Shown piece after piece: positions 1-11,361 of a stretch of 64,000 nt of DNA. A program made the position numbers and the translations under genes. The notes under the pieces were generated by a model. It was given only the letters and a program-made list of their open reading frames with translations. It was not told the origin of the DNA and ran no database searches. Position 1 is the stretch's first letter. Each line of letters starts with the position of its first letter. The stretch spans positions 3,380,501-3,444,500 of the forward strand of contig CM034131.1 in NCBI GenBank assembly GCA_019914995.1, written 5' to 3'. Source of the DNA: Acanthochlamys bracteata. Taxonomy: Eukaryota; Streptophyta; Magnoliopsida; Pandanales; Velloziaceae.

Positions 1-95
1 TAATCCTGCAGAACTTGATTTCAGATTATTAGTCTAATATAAATCATAGTTCTTAATTCTTTGTTATCATCAAAATTATCTTCATAATTCCAACA
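1..95 (-). repeat. Partial 3' LTR of a Sirevirus-like copia element
   Basis: Read on the minus strand, a TGTTGGAATT start at position 95 lies directly after a purine-rich tract. It is followed by TTTTGATGATAACAAA, a beginning seen in many Sirevirus LTRs. Only the first 95 bases lie in the window, so the rest of the LTR and the target site are to the left. The call rests on the TGTTGG start, the adjacent polypurine tract and the copia genes to the right. Confidence 0.6.
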
Positions 96-340
96 ATCTT
101 TCCCTTTTTGATGATGACAAACAAATTAAGAATTATTGATTTATATTTTCACAAGCCATCATTTGAATTGAAAATTACCATACCTGTTCATGACTCTCCC
201 TCAAATGGTGCATCTATTTTATTTACCTGTGCATGACTCCCCCTTAATTTGAGCCATAATTTTTGTATGATCATGCAATAGCAATGATCATGCAATGGCA
301 ATAGTTCTTTCTTTTCATTTTTCTCCCCCTTTGTCATCTC
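96..340 (-). promoter_or_regulatory. Cluster of polypurine tracts of the Sirevirus-like element
   Basis: On the minus strand there are four purine-rich blocks: AAAGGGGGAGAA at 321-340, AAGGGGGAGTCATG at 231-250, GAGGGAGAGTCATG at 191-207 and AAAAAGGGAAAGAT at 96-110. The last one abuts the LTR and is the likely primer for plus-strand DNA synthesis. Several upstream polypurine tracts are a known trait of Sireviruses. Confidence 0.55.
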
Positions 341-558
341 AAAAAGTTGGCACAAAATGGAACACAACTAAAAAACTTAACATTGAGAGCACAGTCAGAA
401 TAGACAAAAGATGATCAAATAGTGATAACAAGAAGTTCAACCAGACATTCAAACATAGCAAATGATAAGTAGTACGTCAAGGCAGTGGTAAATAAATATC
501 CAAACATAGACATTAAAAACAGTAGTAAGTAAGCAAGCTAAGCCTAATCAAAGTTTAA

Positions 559-2031
559 CTAAATGTTTTTGCGCCTAGAGGATGTCCTACAGCCAGAAGG
601 TCGAGGGCGTTGATGCTTAGATTTTGCTGTAGAGGATTGAGGAGGTATCACTACATTCTCATCAAGAAAGGCTTGGGAGCTGGGAGGCTTATGAACCTTG
701 CGTTTTAAGTTTTTACGTTTAGGAGGTAAGCTAGTAATGTTTGAGTGTGCTGATGGAGGCTTAGAGACAGGAGGTATTTCTGGTGGAGCTTCAGATTGAC
801 TCTCTGTTGGGGGCTTTTGAGACAAGGGTTCCTCCTGTAGAGGGGCTGCATAGATAGTGATGGATAGTGGCTCAGCTCCATGGTCCGGTTCTCCAGAGAC
901 TACTTCAGCTGTGCACTCAGTGGGTGACTCCATATGCAGTGGTTGCTCAGTGGCATTATCTGGGGTTGCAGAGTATTCATTTCTGTCCATGTCTGGATGG
1001 TCTGCATCCTCTCCTGCATATTCCTGGGGCTTGGCACTTTCTGATTTGGAGTCATCTTGTGCAGTCTTGGTTTTGGGGTGCTCTGGCTGGTAGATTACTT
1101 CTTTGAGCTGTTCAAAAGTAGTGTTCAGCTTCTTGATTTCTTTTGTCTGCTCCAAGATGGCATTGTAGATGTTCGTGAGACACTTTGTTAGTGGAGCCAG
1201 TGCAGCATTAGTGAAGCCAGGGTCAGCTAGAGTGTGCTTGGATACTAATTTTTCTTCTGCCTCAGTGATCCCTCTCAAAAATTTTATATCCAGCTTAAAC
1301 ATCTTTTTCACTTGCAATGTCCCAATTGGCACAATTTCAAGTCGGCATATTCTACATATGACATGGGGATATGAAAAATGCTTGCTACCGGATTTGGATA
1401 CTCTTGTCATGTGGTGCAACATCACTTCACAGAGATTAATGGGTAATTTCTTCACTAACCTCCATAGCAAAAATGCATCATAATTGGTGATGATGTTGCG
1501 GCTCCCAGACCGTGGGACTATCATTTTGGAGATGATATGGCATAGGGCCCTCGGTAGCAGAGATAGGTGAGCAGCCGAGTCATATTGAAGCTTGCTGACC
1601 GCGTCTGTGTCTAGTGCTTGCTTCAGATAATTCAATTTTGAGTCACTGGCAGGCGGCATCTCTTTCCGATAAGGTATATCAAGCATCAGCGACATGGACC
1701 GTGCCTCCAAATTGATCTCAATGCCGTTCACCATTGCCTGAACAGAGGAGTTTCCGGTTGCATGGAGGTTAGCATAGAATATTCGGACGCATTCCTCTGA
1801 GAATTTCCCCGACCAGTCGTTGAATGCCAGCCAACCTTGCGCCTCAAAGAGTTCGTCTACTTCAAGCCCAAAGTAAATAAAGTCATCAAAATTGATGCTC
1901 GCCGGAGTCAAGATCGGAATGGCCAGCTGCCGACTGTATTTTTCAAATTCCTCCTTCCCAGTGAATCTATCGTCGTTGCCATAGGTAGTTTTGGAGCGCT
2001 TTGGCTGAGCTTTTTGATTTTTCTTGGTCAT
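559..2031 (-). CDS. Env-like / putative plant transposon protein of a Sirevirus-like element
   Basis: This is an uninterrupted 490-codon reading frame downstream of the copia pol on the same strand, where Sireviruses carry their extra env-like ORF. The N-terminal half (about residues 25-300) resembles the putative plant transposon protein domain, with the blocks EECVRIFYANLH, GIEINLEARS and LMLDIPYRKE. A helical, charged stretch near residues 285-315 (LEQTKEIKKLNTTFEQLKEV) could form a coiled coil. The C-terminal third is rich in Pro, Ser and Glu and ends in a basic tail (about residues 435-490), which looks disordered. I see no signal peptide or clear membrane segment, so envelope function is not shown. 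The ORF is intact although pol is broken. It is part of a mobile element, not a host gene. Confidence 0.6.
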   Translation of the reverse strand: MTKKNQKAQPKRSKTTYGNDDRFTGKEEFEKYSRQLAIPILTPASINFDDFIYFGLEVDELFEAQGWLAFNDWSGKFSEECVRIFYANLHATGNSSVQAMVNGIEINLEARSMSLMLDIPYRKEMPPASDSKLNYLKQALDTDAVSKLQYDSAAHLSLLPRALCHIISKMIVPRSGSRNIITNYDAFLLWRLVKKLPINLCEVMLHHMTRVSKSGSKHFSYPHVICRICRLEIVPIGTLQVKKMFKLDIKFLRGITEAEEKLVSKHTLADPGFTNAALAPLTKCLTNIYNAILEQTKEIKKLNTTFEQLKEVIYQPEHPKTKTAQDDSKSESAKPQEYAGEDADHPDMDRNEYSATPDNATEQPLHMESPTECTAEVVSGEPDHGAEPLSITIYAAPLQEEPLSQKPPTESQSEAPPEIPPVSKPPSAHSNITSLPPKRKNLKRKVHKPPSSQAFLDENVVIPPQSSTAKSKHQRPRPSGCRTSSRRKNI

Positions 2032-2324
2032 GACAGAGATTTGGAAATTTGGAGTAGAGTTTGAGATCTAAGGATTCGGAGAGGGAGAGGGAATTTTTCG
2101 ATTTCATAATGAGGACGATAAGTTGTGAAGAGCTGCCTAGTCGGGATAACTTATAATGTGTGTAGCCTAACATGAGTCAGCTGTGTCATGTGTTCAGCAC
2201 GTGACCGGTCAGCTGCTTACTATTGTTTTAATAACTACAGCCAGCTATTGTGCGGCTGATTATATGCTGAATTTATATATATGTACATTACAGAGAAATA
2301 GACCAGAGCATGATTATATTATGC
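2032..2324. other. Spacer between copia pol and env-like ORF
   Basis: About 290 bases inside the Sirevirus-like element with no reading frame I can assign. It separates the end of RNase H from the env-like start codon. Confidence 0.5.
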
Positions 2325-3991
2325 ATAAACCTATCTCATGGCAAATTTTTGAGAAAGAATCAAATCTTAGAGGTTTAGTAAATATGTCAACCAGTTGATT
2401 TTCAGATATAATAAAATTCAATACTATATTATTGCATTCAACGTGCTCTCTAATGAATGTGCTTTGTGCGTGAATGTTGGATAAGATTTTTAGTTAACTT
2501 GATGGCACTAGTATTATCACAGAATATAGGCACATTTTTAAAATCAAAACCAAAGTCAAGAAGTTGTAGTTTTATCCAAAGTACTTGAGAGCAGCAGCTT
2601 CCGGCAGCTATGTATTCTGCTTCAATAGTGGACATTGTTACTGAAGCTTGTTTCCTAGAGCACCATGAAATCAGGCAACTTCCTAGAAACTGACATGAGC
2701 CGCTTGTGCTCTTTCTATCAAGCTTGCAACCACCAAAATCACCGTCAGCATGAGCATATAAATTAAATTCACATCATTTGTGGTAGAATAGTCATAGTTC
2801 TTTAGTTCCAACTAGGTATCTAATAATTCGTTTTACAGCTATCATGTGGGACTCTTTTGGATCACTTTGAAATCTAGCACATAGGCACACACTAAATTGA
2901 ATATCTGGTCTACTGGCAGTAAGATATAGGAGTGATCCAATCATATCTCTATATATTTTTTGATCAACTGCTTTACCTGTCTCATCTCTGTTTAATTTGC
3001 ATGAGGTAGACATTGAGGTGCTTATCTCCTTGCATCCTTCCATGCTGTACTTTTTTATCAATTCTTTAATGTACTTACTCTGACTTATAAAGTTATCATT
3101 TTTCAGTTGTTTAATTTGTAAACCAAGAAAGTAATTCAGTTCACCCATTAGGCTCATTTCAAATTCTTCTTGCATCAAGTCAGAAAATTTTCTTCACAGT
3201 CTTTCGTTAGTAGCATCAAATATTATATCATCTACATAAATTTGGACAATTAATATATCGTTATCTTCGTGCAAGGTGAATAAAGTTAAGTTAATTTTAC
3301 CTCGACTGAAGCCTTTTTCAATCAGAAAAGTGCTCAACCGCTCATAACTAGCTCTGGGAGCTTGTTTCAGACCATAGAGAGCTTTGTTCAGTTTGTAGAC
3401 ATGACTTGAAAATTTTGTGTTTTCAAAACCAAGAGGTTGTTCAACATAAACTTCTTCTTTTAAGAATCCATTCAGAAAGGCACTTTTAACATCCATTTGG
3501 AAAAGTTTGAAGTCTTTGTGACATGCAAAAGCAAGTAGTATTCTAATAGCCTCAAGCCGTGCAACAGGAGCATAAGTTTCATCAAAATCTATTCCTTCTT
3601 CTTGATTGTATCCTTTTGCTACTAGTCTGGCTTTGTTTCTAATGATATTACCATTTTCATCTAATTTATTTCTGAACACCCACTTAGTTCCTATGATGGA
3701 TTTGTTTGGAGGTTTTCTAACAAGGTGTCATACATTGTTTCTTTCAAACTGATTTAATTCTTTTTGCATAGCAGTAATCCATGAGCTATCTGTCAGAGCA
3801 TCATATATGCATATTGGTTCTAGATTTGATACAAATGCAGAATGTTCCATGAAGTTATTTTTAAGATGAGATCTGGTTTTTATATTTTCATTTACCTCAC
3901 CTAGTATGTTTTCCTGTGGATGACTGTATTTGTACTTGAAAGGTCTATTGATTTGTTCATGAATTTCTGCTTGATCGGGTAGATTTATCAA
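2325..3991 (-). pseudogene. Broken copia reverse transcriptase and RNase H (pol 3' part)
   Basis: In minus-strand order the pieces are: the start of the RT domain (3,991-3,728, SSWITAMQKELNQFE), the RT core (3,679-3,194, with [29 protein letters not shown] and the catalytic YVDD), the RT-RNase H connection (3,178-2,792, LNYFLGLQIKQ, RPDIQFSVCLCARFQ) and RNase H (2,635 to about 2,330, STIEAEYIAAGS). A TGA at 3,728-3,730 replaces a Trp expected at that position in copia RT, and further stops and frameshifts separate the other pieces. Integrase, protease and gag are missing to the right, so the element is truncated near 4,000. The order pol, then env-like ORF, then polypurine tracts fits the Sirevirus lineage. 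Confidence 0.85.
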
Positions 3992-4039
3992 ATTCTCGTG
4001 AAATTTAATTTAGTTTCTTAATTTATATGTTTTAATGGT

Positions 4040-4250
4040 CTTTTCTGTTTACCAAAAATTCCTTTACAATTTGAGTTTTTTTTTTCCTATCTTTATCAAA
4101 TATTCCTTTGCAACTTAGACTAGTTTTCCTTTTTAAATGTTCCTTTTCTATCTTTATCAAATATACCTTTGCAATTCGAATAGTTTTTATATTGAATCTT
4201 CTCTCTATCTTTTCAAATATTTATTTACAAGTTAAGATTTTTTTTTGAAA
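4040..4250. repeat. Degenerate ~70-bp tandem repeat, T-rich
   Basis: Three diverged units share the order TCCTTT(A/G)CAA, then a T-rich block, then CTATCTTTATCAAATAT. The array lies between the truncated copia element and the MULE remnant. No function is seen. Confidence 0.5.
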
Positions 4251-4289
4251 TTTTCTTTTCTTTATTTATCATAACCTTTTTTTTTTTAT

Positions 4290-6880
4290 TAATAGAAATA
4301 AATGTAGAAAATACAACTAGTCAGAATAGCAGTTGTACAATACAACTTAAGAATATTGCAAATAACAAATTGCTTACTATGCAGTGTAGTTTAAGAAGAT
4401 TGAACACAACATTCAAGTGCTTATCCAAAATAGCAAAATAATTATCATCCTACTCTAAATGAATAGCTCTTCATCATCGCTGTTATCGTCTTCACTAGTA
4501 TTTTGTATTCAATATCAACTCTATGTTTGTCTTAGCATCTTCCTCTACCAGTAACTATCAAGTAAGAAAGTTATAACAAATGTCAGTATAAAAGTTTGAG
4601 TTATGTACATCTCTTATATGTCTCCGCTTTGGATTTTATAGTGACTTTCACCAAAAAAAATTTTATTATATTAAGTACTCTTGTAAATGTTTCCCTTTTT
4701 TTCTTTTGTTAGTTTGTGAGATATGGAAATTTAATAGTAAAAGTTGAGAGGCATTAATTGAGGATGGCAAGCTCCTATTGATAGTACATTAATTGACAAC
4801 TAAAATCTTGCCATGTTCGTTAGTCTTCCTTATTTTTTTGAACCGTGGTGTTACTTTTAATGCTTGCAATAAAATTTGTTGTCCCTCATCAGTTTCAACC
4901 ACTTCATAAACCAATTGATTGAAAATCTCTTACGCTAAATATTTTCACTAACTCAACATTCTTATGCCCACTTATTGTCCATCATCATATTAACTCTATA
5001 TTTGTTAGCTTTCTTTCGTAGTTGAAAAATAAAGTGATTTGCTACTTCAATATCTCAATTCTAAAAATCACATGCACTCCCATAATTTATATAAAATTAT
5101 TTTATATTTTTAAGGCTTCCTAATGTCATCCCTAAATAAAGGTGACTTGTGATTCTTGCCTAGAAATTAGATGCAAAAAAAGTAGGGAACAAAATTCAAA
5201 ACTCTATGGTGAAATCAAGAGAAAGGTTGCGAATTTATATCCTGAATGAAAACTCCTGTGTCAAACTGAGCCATTGTAGGAGGGAGAAAGAAAACTAGAA
5301 GACGAAAAGAATTTACAAATTGTATAAAAGCTTTGAAACAGAGAAGTTTGTTCCCGTGCAGAATGGAGAGTTAGACATATTATAAAGGCAAAAAGAAAAG
5401 GATGAAATTGCTAATGACAAAACTACCCTATATAAGTAGCGGTTTTTTTGTTGCTTTTCATATATATCTTTTTTTTTCAGTTTTTTCTTTTCCTCCTGGA
5501 GAGCAACATGTATATGTCTATAACCCGTTCCATTTAAAGCTATATTGCAATCTTAATAGTCCATTCCATTCAAGCTATATAATCTTCAACACTTCAAACA
5601 TTTTTCAAACAAAAACAGTTTGTTTTTATATGAAACAAAAAAAAATACATCTACATGTTTTCACCAGTACAATTAAGAATTCACAAGTTTTCATGACAAG
5701 ATACATTGCATACATATTTGAAGCTCTATTTTCTCTATCATACAGAACATTCACATAACATTACATTAACTAATGCATAAGTTCGATAGAAGGACTCCAT
5801 TACAATTGTTTCACTTACCAGTAAGCTTAAAAAATATGCATTTATAAAAGAAGAATAATCAAAGAATCAGCATCTTCATTACTCCCTTCCTTTCATGTCT
5901 TTGTCTTCACTATAGTCTCTCTTTTCCATCTCTATTCCTCTGTATAAAATAGAGGAAGGATGGAAAAACAATCATGTCGTTATTAAAGTCAAGCACAAAA
6001 TATAGAAAATAGAAATAAAAAGGAAACTAAAATTGACATCTTAAACCAAAATAACTACAATTGAAATTGAAATACCTGCAATTGAAATGAGAAATCAGTC
6101 CCATAATCAAAAGTGCATCTAACATTCAAATCATATAGAAGAAATAATTTAGAATTCAACTGAAACTTCATCAACTCTTTGTAATGAGAATATAAGAAAA
6201 ATAAAGAAAGAAGAAGAAGAAGAAGATAGCAAATATTCATCTTCGCCACTGAAAATGCCGACTTAGAAAAAAAATCAAATGAATTAGAAAATAACAAATA
6301 TTAGTAGAATTGTGAAACAAATTGATCAAAGTAGATCCTCTAAACAATTATTACTTTTATCCTATCTGCCATCGCTGATGTAGGTGCTCTCGGCGGTAAT
6401 TGATGAAATTGTTCAATTGAGAATGGATAGAAGAAAGTGGAAAGGAGAATCAATTTTGGGTTCGAAATGGCGATTATCAACCGGCAAGGATGATGTTTTG
6501 GCAGCGGTAGATCGGCCTAGCAGGTTTTGCTCGGTTGCAGAAGAAAAAATTGAGATACATTGAAGGAAAGATAAGGAATTAAGCAAAATTATGGCAGGCA
6601 ATTGTCAAACTTTCAGAGATCGATCGGGAGGTGATCAGTTCAGGAAAGAGGAGAGAACAAGACACTAAGACGAAGAGATGAGGCGAGTAGAAAAGGAGAA
6701 AAAACGTGAATGCTACAAGGATTGTATAAAAACTCATACGAATCACGAGCGTATCCTTTATAGTGACTTCGTATGCAACTATTAGGAGTGCGATTTTAGA
6801 CTGTCTAACCAAGATCCAAGGTCTAAGATTCAATGTTTGTAATGTGCACTCATAGTGCACAATATGTGCAAATCTTACTC
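4290..6880 (-). mobile_element. Truncated MULE related to the 10.5-21.1 kb element
   Basis: The stretch 4,450-5,060 can be aligned by eye with two stretches of the larger MULE, 11,780-12,000 and 17,570-17,990. Shared blocks include CCCTCATCAGTTTCA, CATAAACCAATTGA, ATGCCCACTTA and CATCATCATATT. The larger copy has a gypsy insertion at that point and this copy does not. On the minus strand this part corresponds to the C-terminal end of a FAR1-type transposase. The rest (5,100-6,880) has only a loosely similar layout and no transposase core, so it may be an internally deleted derivative. I found no matching terminal repeats, and both boundaries are estimates. Confidence 0.45.
4450..5110 (-). pseudogene. 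C-terminal fragment of a FAR1-like MULE transposase
   Basis: No open frame of useful length remains. The assignment rests on nucleotide similarity to the 3' end of the transposase at 11,870-12,063 and 17,499-19,640. Read on the minus strand, the fragment covers the part downstream of the zinc-binding SWIM region and an acidic C-terminal tail (4,460-4,500). It lacks the catalytic core and cannot encode an active enzyme. Confidence 0.45.
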
Positions 6881-7213
6881 TATGAAATTGGATAGAATAA
6901 AACTATTTTGAGATTGGACATTGAGAGTACTCAAGTTCGTTGGATCTAAGAATCCAAATACGTGATCATGTTAGTTACAGAATTGTTCTTAAGATCTATT
7001 CTTTTATACCTTGAAGTATTTATTTATTAAAAAATTGTTTTCATGTAACTTTCTATAATTTTTTGTAATAAGTTGATATATAACTCACTTGTCAAAAAGA
7101 TAATTCTTTTAGAAAATTAATTTTAAAAAAGTGCTTTATGTTTTAAAAAAAAAATCAAGGATCACGGATTCTACTGAGAATCCCAACTTGATGTATACTT
7201 CTCCTACCCCTTA
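6881..7213. other. Noncoding stretch left of the Harbinger element
   Basis: I see no gene or clear repeat here. Positions 7,211-7,213 are TTA, the left target-site copy of the Harbinger element. Confidence 0.4.
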
Positions 7214-7238
7214 GGGAGCCGTTTGGTTCATTTCTTAC
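7214..7238 (+). repeat. Left terminal inverted repeat of Harbinger, next to TTA
   Basis: GGGAGCCGTTTGGTTC pairs with the right end at 22,147-22,171, allowing a one-base gap and a few mismatches. The flanking TTA at 7,211-7,213 matches TTA at 22,172-22,174. Confidence 0.65.
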
Positions 7239-7621
7239 AACTTTACCATCGAAATCTTAATTCTCAGGTATCTTGATTCATGGCACTATAAAATATGAAA
7301 AATGTTATATTACCACATTTGGTTCATTTTTATCGAACAGTTGAATTACCGAGAATCCTACACTATCACGTTTGGTTTGCATTCAACATTTCCAGGAATC
7401 TTTACTATTTTACTAAACTACCCTTTAAAGAAGCTTGTATATTATTATAAATTATATATGAAATCTTTCAACAACTACTTGTAGCCCACCTTGTTAGATA
7501 TTAATCTCTCCTATAAAAGACCTAGTTTCAAATCTCCGAAAGAAATTTATATAAGAATTTTCTCTATTTAATTTGCAGCCACTACATCTACCTACCAGTC
7601 TACCACTATGTAATCATAAAG

Positions 7622-8232
7622 TTATACGCACTTGGGTGAGCATTGGGTCACACGGGTCGCACATATATGATCGAAATATAGTCATGGATTTGGATTAGCA
7701 TTGGCTCACACGGGTCGCACATATATTGCTGAAATGCAGTTATATAGTCAGACTTGCGCTAGCACTGGGTCGCACGAGTTGCACATATATGATCGAGATA
7801 TAGTCATACGGGCGAACTTGGGTGGGTTAGCACTGGTCGCACGGGTCGCACATATATTGTGGAAATACAATCATACGGTCGGACTTGGTTAACAATGGAT
7901 CACATGGGTCGGACATATATGATTAAAATGCAGTCATATTGTCGAATTTGGGTTAGAACTGGGTCGCATGAGTCACACAGATATGGTTAACTTGGATAGG
8001 TTTGGATCGCCCATACGTTGAATATGTGTCATAAGGTCGATATGGGTTCATATATGGTCGAAATAAAATCATATGGTTGCACTTGGGTTAGCACTAGTCG
8101 CATGGATCGCACTTGTGTTAGCACTGAGTCGCACATGGGTTGAATATGAGTCATAAGATCGATATATGATTATATATGGTCGAAATGTAGTTATAAGATT
8201 GCACTTGGGTTAGCACTAGTCGCACGGGTCGC
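7622..8232. repeat. Minisatellite of ~60-70-bp units in the Harbinger element
   Basis: About nine diverged units follow the pattern TTGGGTTAGCACTGGGTCGCA, CGGGTCGCACATATATG, TCGAAATATAGTCATA. The first five (about 7,622-7,944) are the clearest. Later units are shorter or mixed. No coding frame runs through the array. It is subterminal in the element. Confidence 0.8.
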
Positions 8233-8235
8233 AAC

Positions 8236-8266
<31 letters not shown>

Positions 8267-8289
8267 TAATAATAAAGTCAAAAAATAAC

Positions 8290-8322
<33 letters not shown>
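8233..8322. repeat. AAT/ATA microsatellite
   Basis: Two runs of AAT repeats (8,238-8,275 and 8,288-8,322) are separated by AAAGTCAAAAAATAAC. They directly follow the minisatellite. Confidence 0.9.
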
Positions 8323-8476
8323 GATAGAGAAAAGTGTATGTAGTATAAAATATAATTAAGCATAGTACAAAATATAAGTTCTAATATATAGTACAAAATA
8401 TAAAACAAGTAAATTTCACAACTAAACATAATATAGTAAATTTTGCTATATAATACAATAAATCCTATTGATTCCA

Positions 8477-9561
8477 TTAAAATGTCAATAAAACAAATTC
8501 ACATTTTGGGGCGTCAGGTAGTGAGAATAAATATCTAGTTTTTTCACTATCTGTTACGATTATTTCTCCAACTTTTACCTTCTCCATCAAAGTCAAGCTT
8601 CCGATCTTCGAAACAACATCAAACACTTGATTTTTCAAAGTTGCGTCATCAGCTAGATTGAAAACAATTAGCCAAATTTGAAATCTCAACACTTGTCCCT
8701 TCACATAAACTACTCAACTACTTCATAGTATCACTGAAGGCTTAGTATACAGCATCAATTCCACTTCTCTTTCTTTCTTTTATTTGTAGCTTCAGTCTGA
8801 TCATTTTGGGTTTGCGTAACTACTACTTGAAGCCACTTTTTTTTGTGCATTATTGATAAGGCTATTACTGGTAGCTCAATCAGAGTGAACATCTTGTTCA
8901 ATATTTTCATCACTAAAGACTCGTATGATTGTTCAAAATCTGTAGCATACGTCCTTTCAATATCAATGTTAATAATTCCATTTCAGCAGCTATCTCCGAA
9001 TCAATATTTTCAACTACATCACCTAATGACTCAGCATGCTCTAGTTGCTCTGTCCTTCCAAATATAATGGTAAGCTCATATAGGTGAGGATGGCGTACCT
9101 CTTAAGCTTGATGATTGAGGATGGCTCTACAAAAACAAAAATTTTCACTATTTATAATGAAATATAAACTATGATTGAAAAATTAATTAGTAAAAATTAT
9201 CTTAATCTAATTTCAAATATCATCTTCACAAACTACACAATTTCTACAAGGATCAAACCCAAAACCAGAAGCTGATGAACAGAGCATTTTAGTAATCTCT
9301 CTATATTTTCATTTCAGTAACTTATATCTAGATTGAATGTGTGGCACTCCTTTGATTATACAATCAGCTATTTTGATAGCTATCATTTTTTCTAATTGTG
9401 TTAAAAATCAACCTAAATGTACCATCATATGTTCTCATAAGCATGTCTTTAGCTAGTTCAAGAAGGCATTCGATGAGTTTTTCATCCTCATTTCTTGTCC
9501 ATACGTGCTTCAGATCCTTATTTCTAATAATGCCTTTTTTATTGGTGGGCTGGGATTCCAT
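8477..9561 (-). pseudogene. Myb/SANT-like protein (ORF1) of the Harbinger element, broken
   Basis: The N-terminal piece (9,561-9,364) reads KGIIRNKDLKHVWTRNEDEK and then LIECLLEL, followed by TYDGTFR. This is the start of the Myb/SANT-like DNA-binding domain of plant PIF/Harbinger ORF1 proteins, which act together with the transposase on the element ends. A piece at 8,704-8,477 contains DSEKTRYLFSLPDAPKCEFV, resembling the C-terminal end of such proteins. The sequence between has no continuous frame, and stops or lost introns separate the parts. It lies between the transposase and the left end on the same strand. I am fairly sure of the N-terminal domain and less sure of the C-terminal match. 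Confidence 0.65.
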
Positions 9562-9619
9562 CTTACATTGCCAACATTATAGTTATCATAATTTGTGACT
9601 AGTAATTAAAAATTAAACA

Positions 9620-10467
9620 TTAACAACGTACACCAATGATATAAAATATGATATCATAAGAATAGTTATGTATAACAGTATGTAGTATCATAAGAATAGT
9701 AATGTATAATTTGTGACCATGTGTTATCCAATAGTTCCACATTTCGTTGGCCAAGTTATCATGGAAAACAAACCAAGAATCGGAGTTTTCAATATGCGTA
9801 ACTAATTCTCCTAGATTTTCATTTTCGGTGGTGCTAATGATTTTTGGAACCTCTTGCTCAAATGGATCAATTGTTATCTCTTTTCTAATATAATTGTGGA
9901 GAAGTGCACAAGTTGAGATAATCTTACATTTAGTCTTCACTGATAATATGATTTGTCTCTAACAATAGACCATCTTTTTTTAAGAAAATCAAAACACCTC
10001 TCAATGACATTCCTTGCAGAAGAATGTTTATAGTTAAACAATTCATGGGGTGTCCTAGGAGAATTATTCCATTCAGTCAAATAGTATCTCTATTCTCTAT
10101 AAGGAGTTAGGAAGCCCTCACCATTCATATAGCCAGCATCACATAAGTAATAATACTCTAAGTCAACAAAAAATAAACTTTTAATCAAACATGCATCATA
10201 TATGTATAGATTATAGTATAATTATTTATAATTATTTATTACTTAGAGGCACTTGAAGGCCATTTCTCTTAGAGATAACATCTCTCAACACTCTAGAATC
10301 AGCGGCTGATCCTTTCTATCCAGATAAGATATATATGAATTGCATATCTTGGGAACAAACTCCCAAAATAATAGTGCAATTTCATTTTTTCTTCTTCTAT
10401 ATCTAGGCTTATCTAGCTCCAACACATTGACTTTGATGTGTGTGCCATATAACGCCCCCAAGCAGTT
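9620..10467 (-). pseudogene. Harbinger transposase, exons 2 and 3 (DDE_4 domain), broken
   Basis: Exon 2 starts after a TTATTTAG acceptor at 10,467 and reads NCLGALYGTHIKVNV, then DKPRYRRRKNEI. The usual motif is LGALDGTHI, so the first catalytic Asp appears changed to Tyr. After a frameshift, GSAADSRVLRDVIS keeps the second Asp, but a TAG at 10,316-10,318 replaces an expected Trp. A short intron (about 10,158-10,242) leads to exon 3 with DAGYMNGEGFLTPYRE, ARNVIERCFDFLKKRW and, in another frame, CALLHNYIRKEITIDPFEQE. The N-terminal exon is on the far side of the nested MULE at 21,222-21,565. The parts together match a plant PIF/Harbinger transposase that is no longer functional. Confidence 0.8.
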
Positions 10468-10522
10468 CTAAATAATAAAATCATATATCTATATGATATA
10501 TATACATATTGATATACATATA

Positions 10523-11225
10523 GGGAGGGGATGCGCGCACACCCTCTCCCCACGCACACCAGCGAGTACCTAGGTAGTTCGCTCGATTCAGCATTTCGTT
10601 TGCTCGACTAGTGTGTCGGATCCAATTATATATTTTTTTTCTTGTTATTTTTTATACTTTACTTTAACCCCTAATCATGCAAGATAGAAGAACCATTCAT
10701 GATGTTATATCAATATCATCAGGGTCATGATACGGTCGACGTTTGAAATTAGGGTAGTCATATCCTTAATTTCGCTTCTTCTTCTTCTTATATGCTGTCT
10801 AGATCCTTCAATGTTTGCATTCGCCACCATTAGTTCTAATTCATTCGTCGTCGGCGGAGCTTTCGAACGCCAGCCGATGACCAAAATTAGGACTAACAAA
10901 CCGCTAATTTCTACTCACCTTCTTATTATATGAATTCTAACGCGTTCAATTTTTTGATTTGCAACTGTTGCCGGCCGTCGTTCGTCGCTGCTAGAGCCGA
11001 TACGTAATGACTGGAAATTGAATTTCATATATAGTTTCTGATAGGTTTTTGTTGCAACATTGTCATTTTTAACATTCTAATAGTTTTAAAATTTTTAACA
11101 GTTCTTTTTTTTCGAGCTTGTTGTTGGAGCTGGCGATGTTGCTCGCTGTAGCAGATATGCTATGCTGTGAAGAGACGGTGATTGTAGTAGGTGAATGCAG
11201 TTTTTAATTTTTACTTTGAGTGCAG
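10523..11225 (+). repeat. Left terminal inverted repeat of the MULE
   Basis: It matches the minus strand of the right repeat in blocks such as TTCAGCATTTCGTTTGCTCG, TTAATTTCGCTTCTTCTTC, CAAACCGCTAATTTCTACT and GATGTTGCTCGCTGTAGCAG. It is shorter than the right copy, mainly because it lacks the purine-rich region that holds a triplication there. Confidence 0.8.
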
Positions 11226-11361
11226 TAGGTGATTGCAGTAAGAAGTGAAGGTGAAACTGCCGGTGAAGCTTGCTCTATGACGTTCGATTTACTTCCTTCT
11301 TTGTTCAGAATTTGTTGGTTTTTTTTTTTTTTTGTGTCAATGAATGCCGACAGTGAGGATT

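Noticed and set aside
857..1483. Open frames on the plus strand opposite the env-like ORF
   Set aside because: They are antisense shadows of the 490-codon minus-strand frame and show no family similarity.
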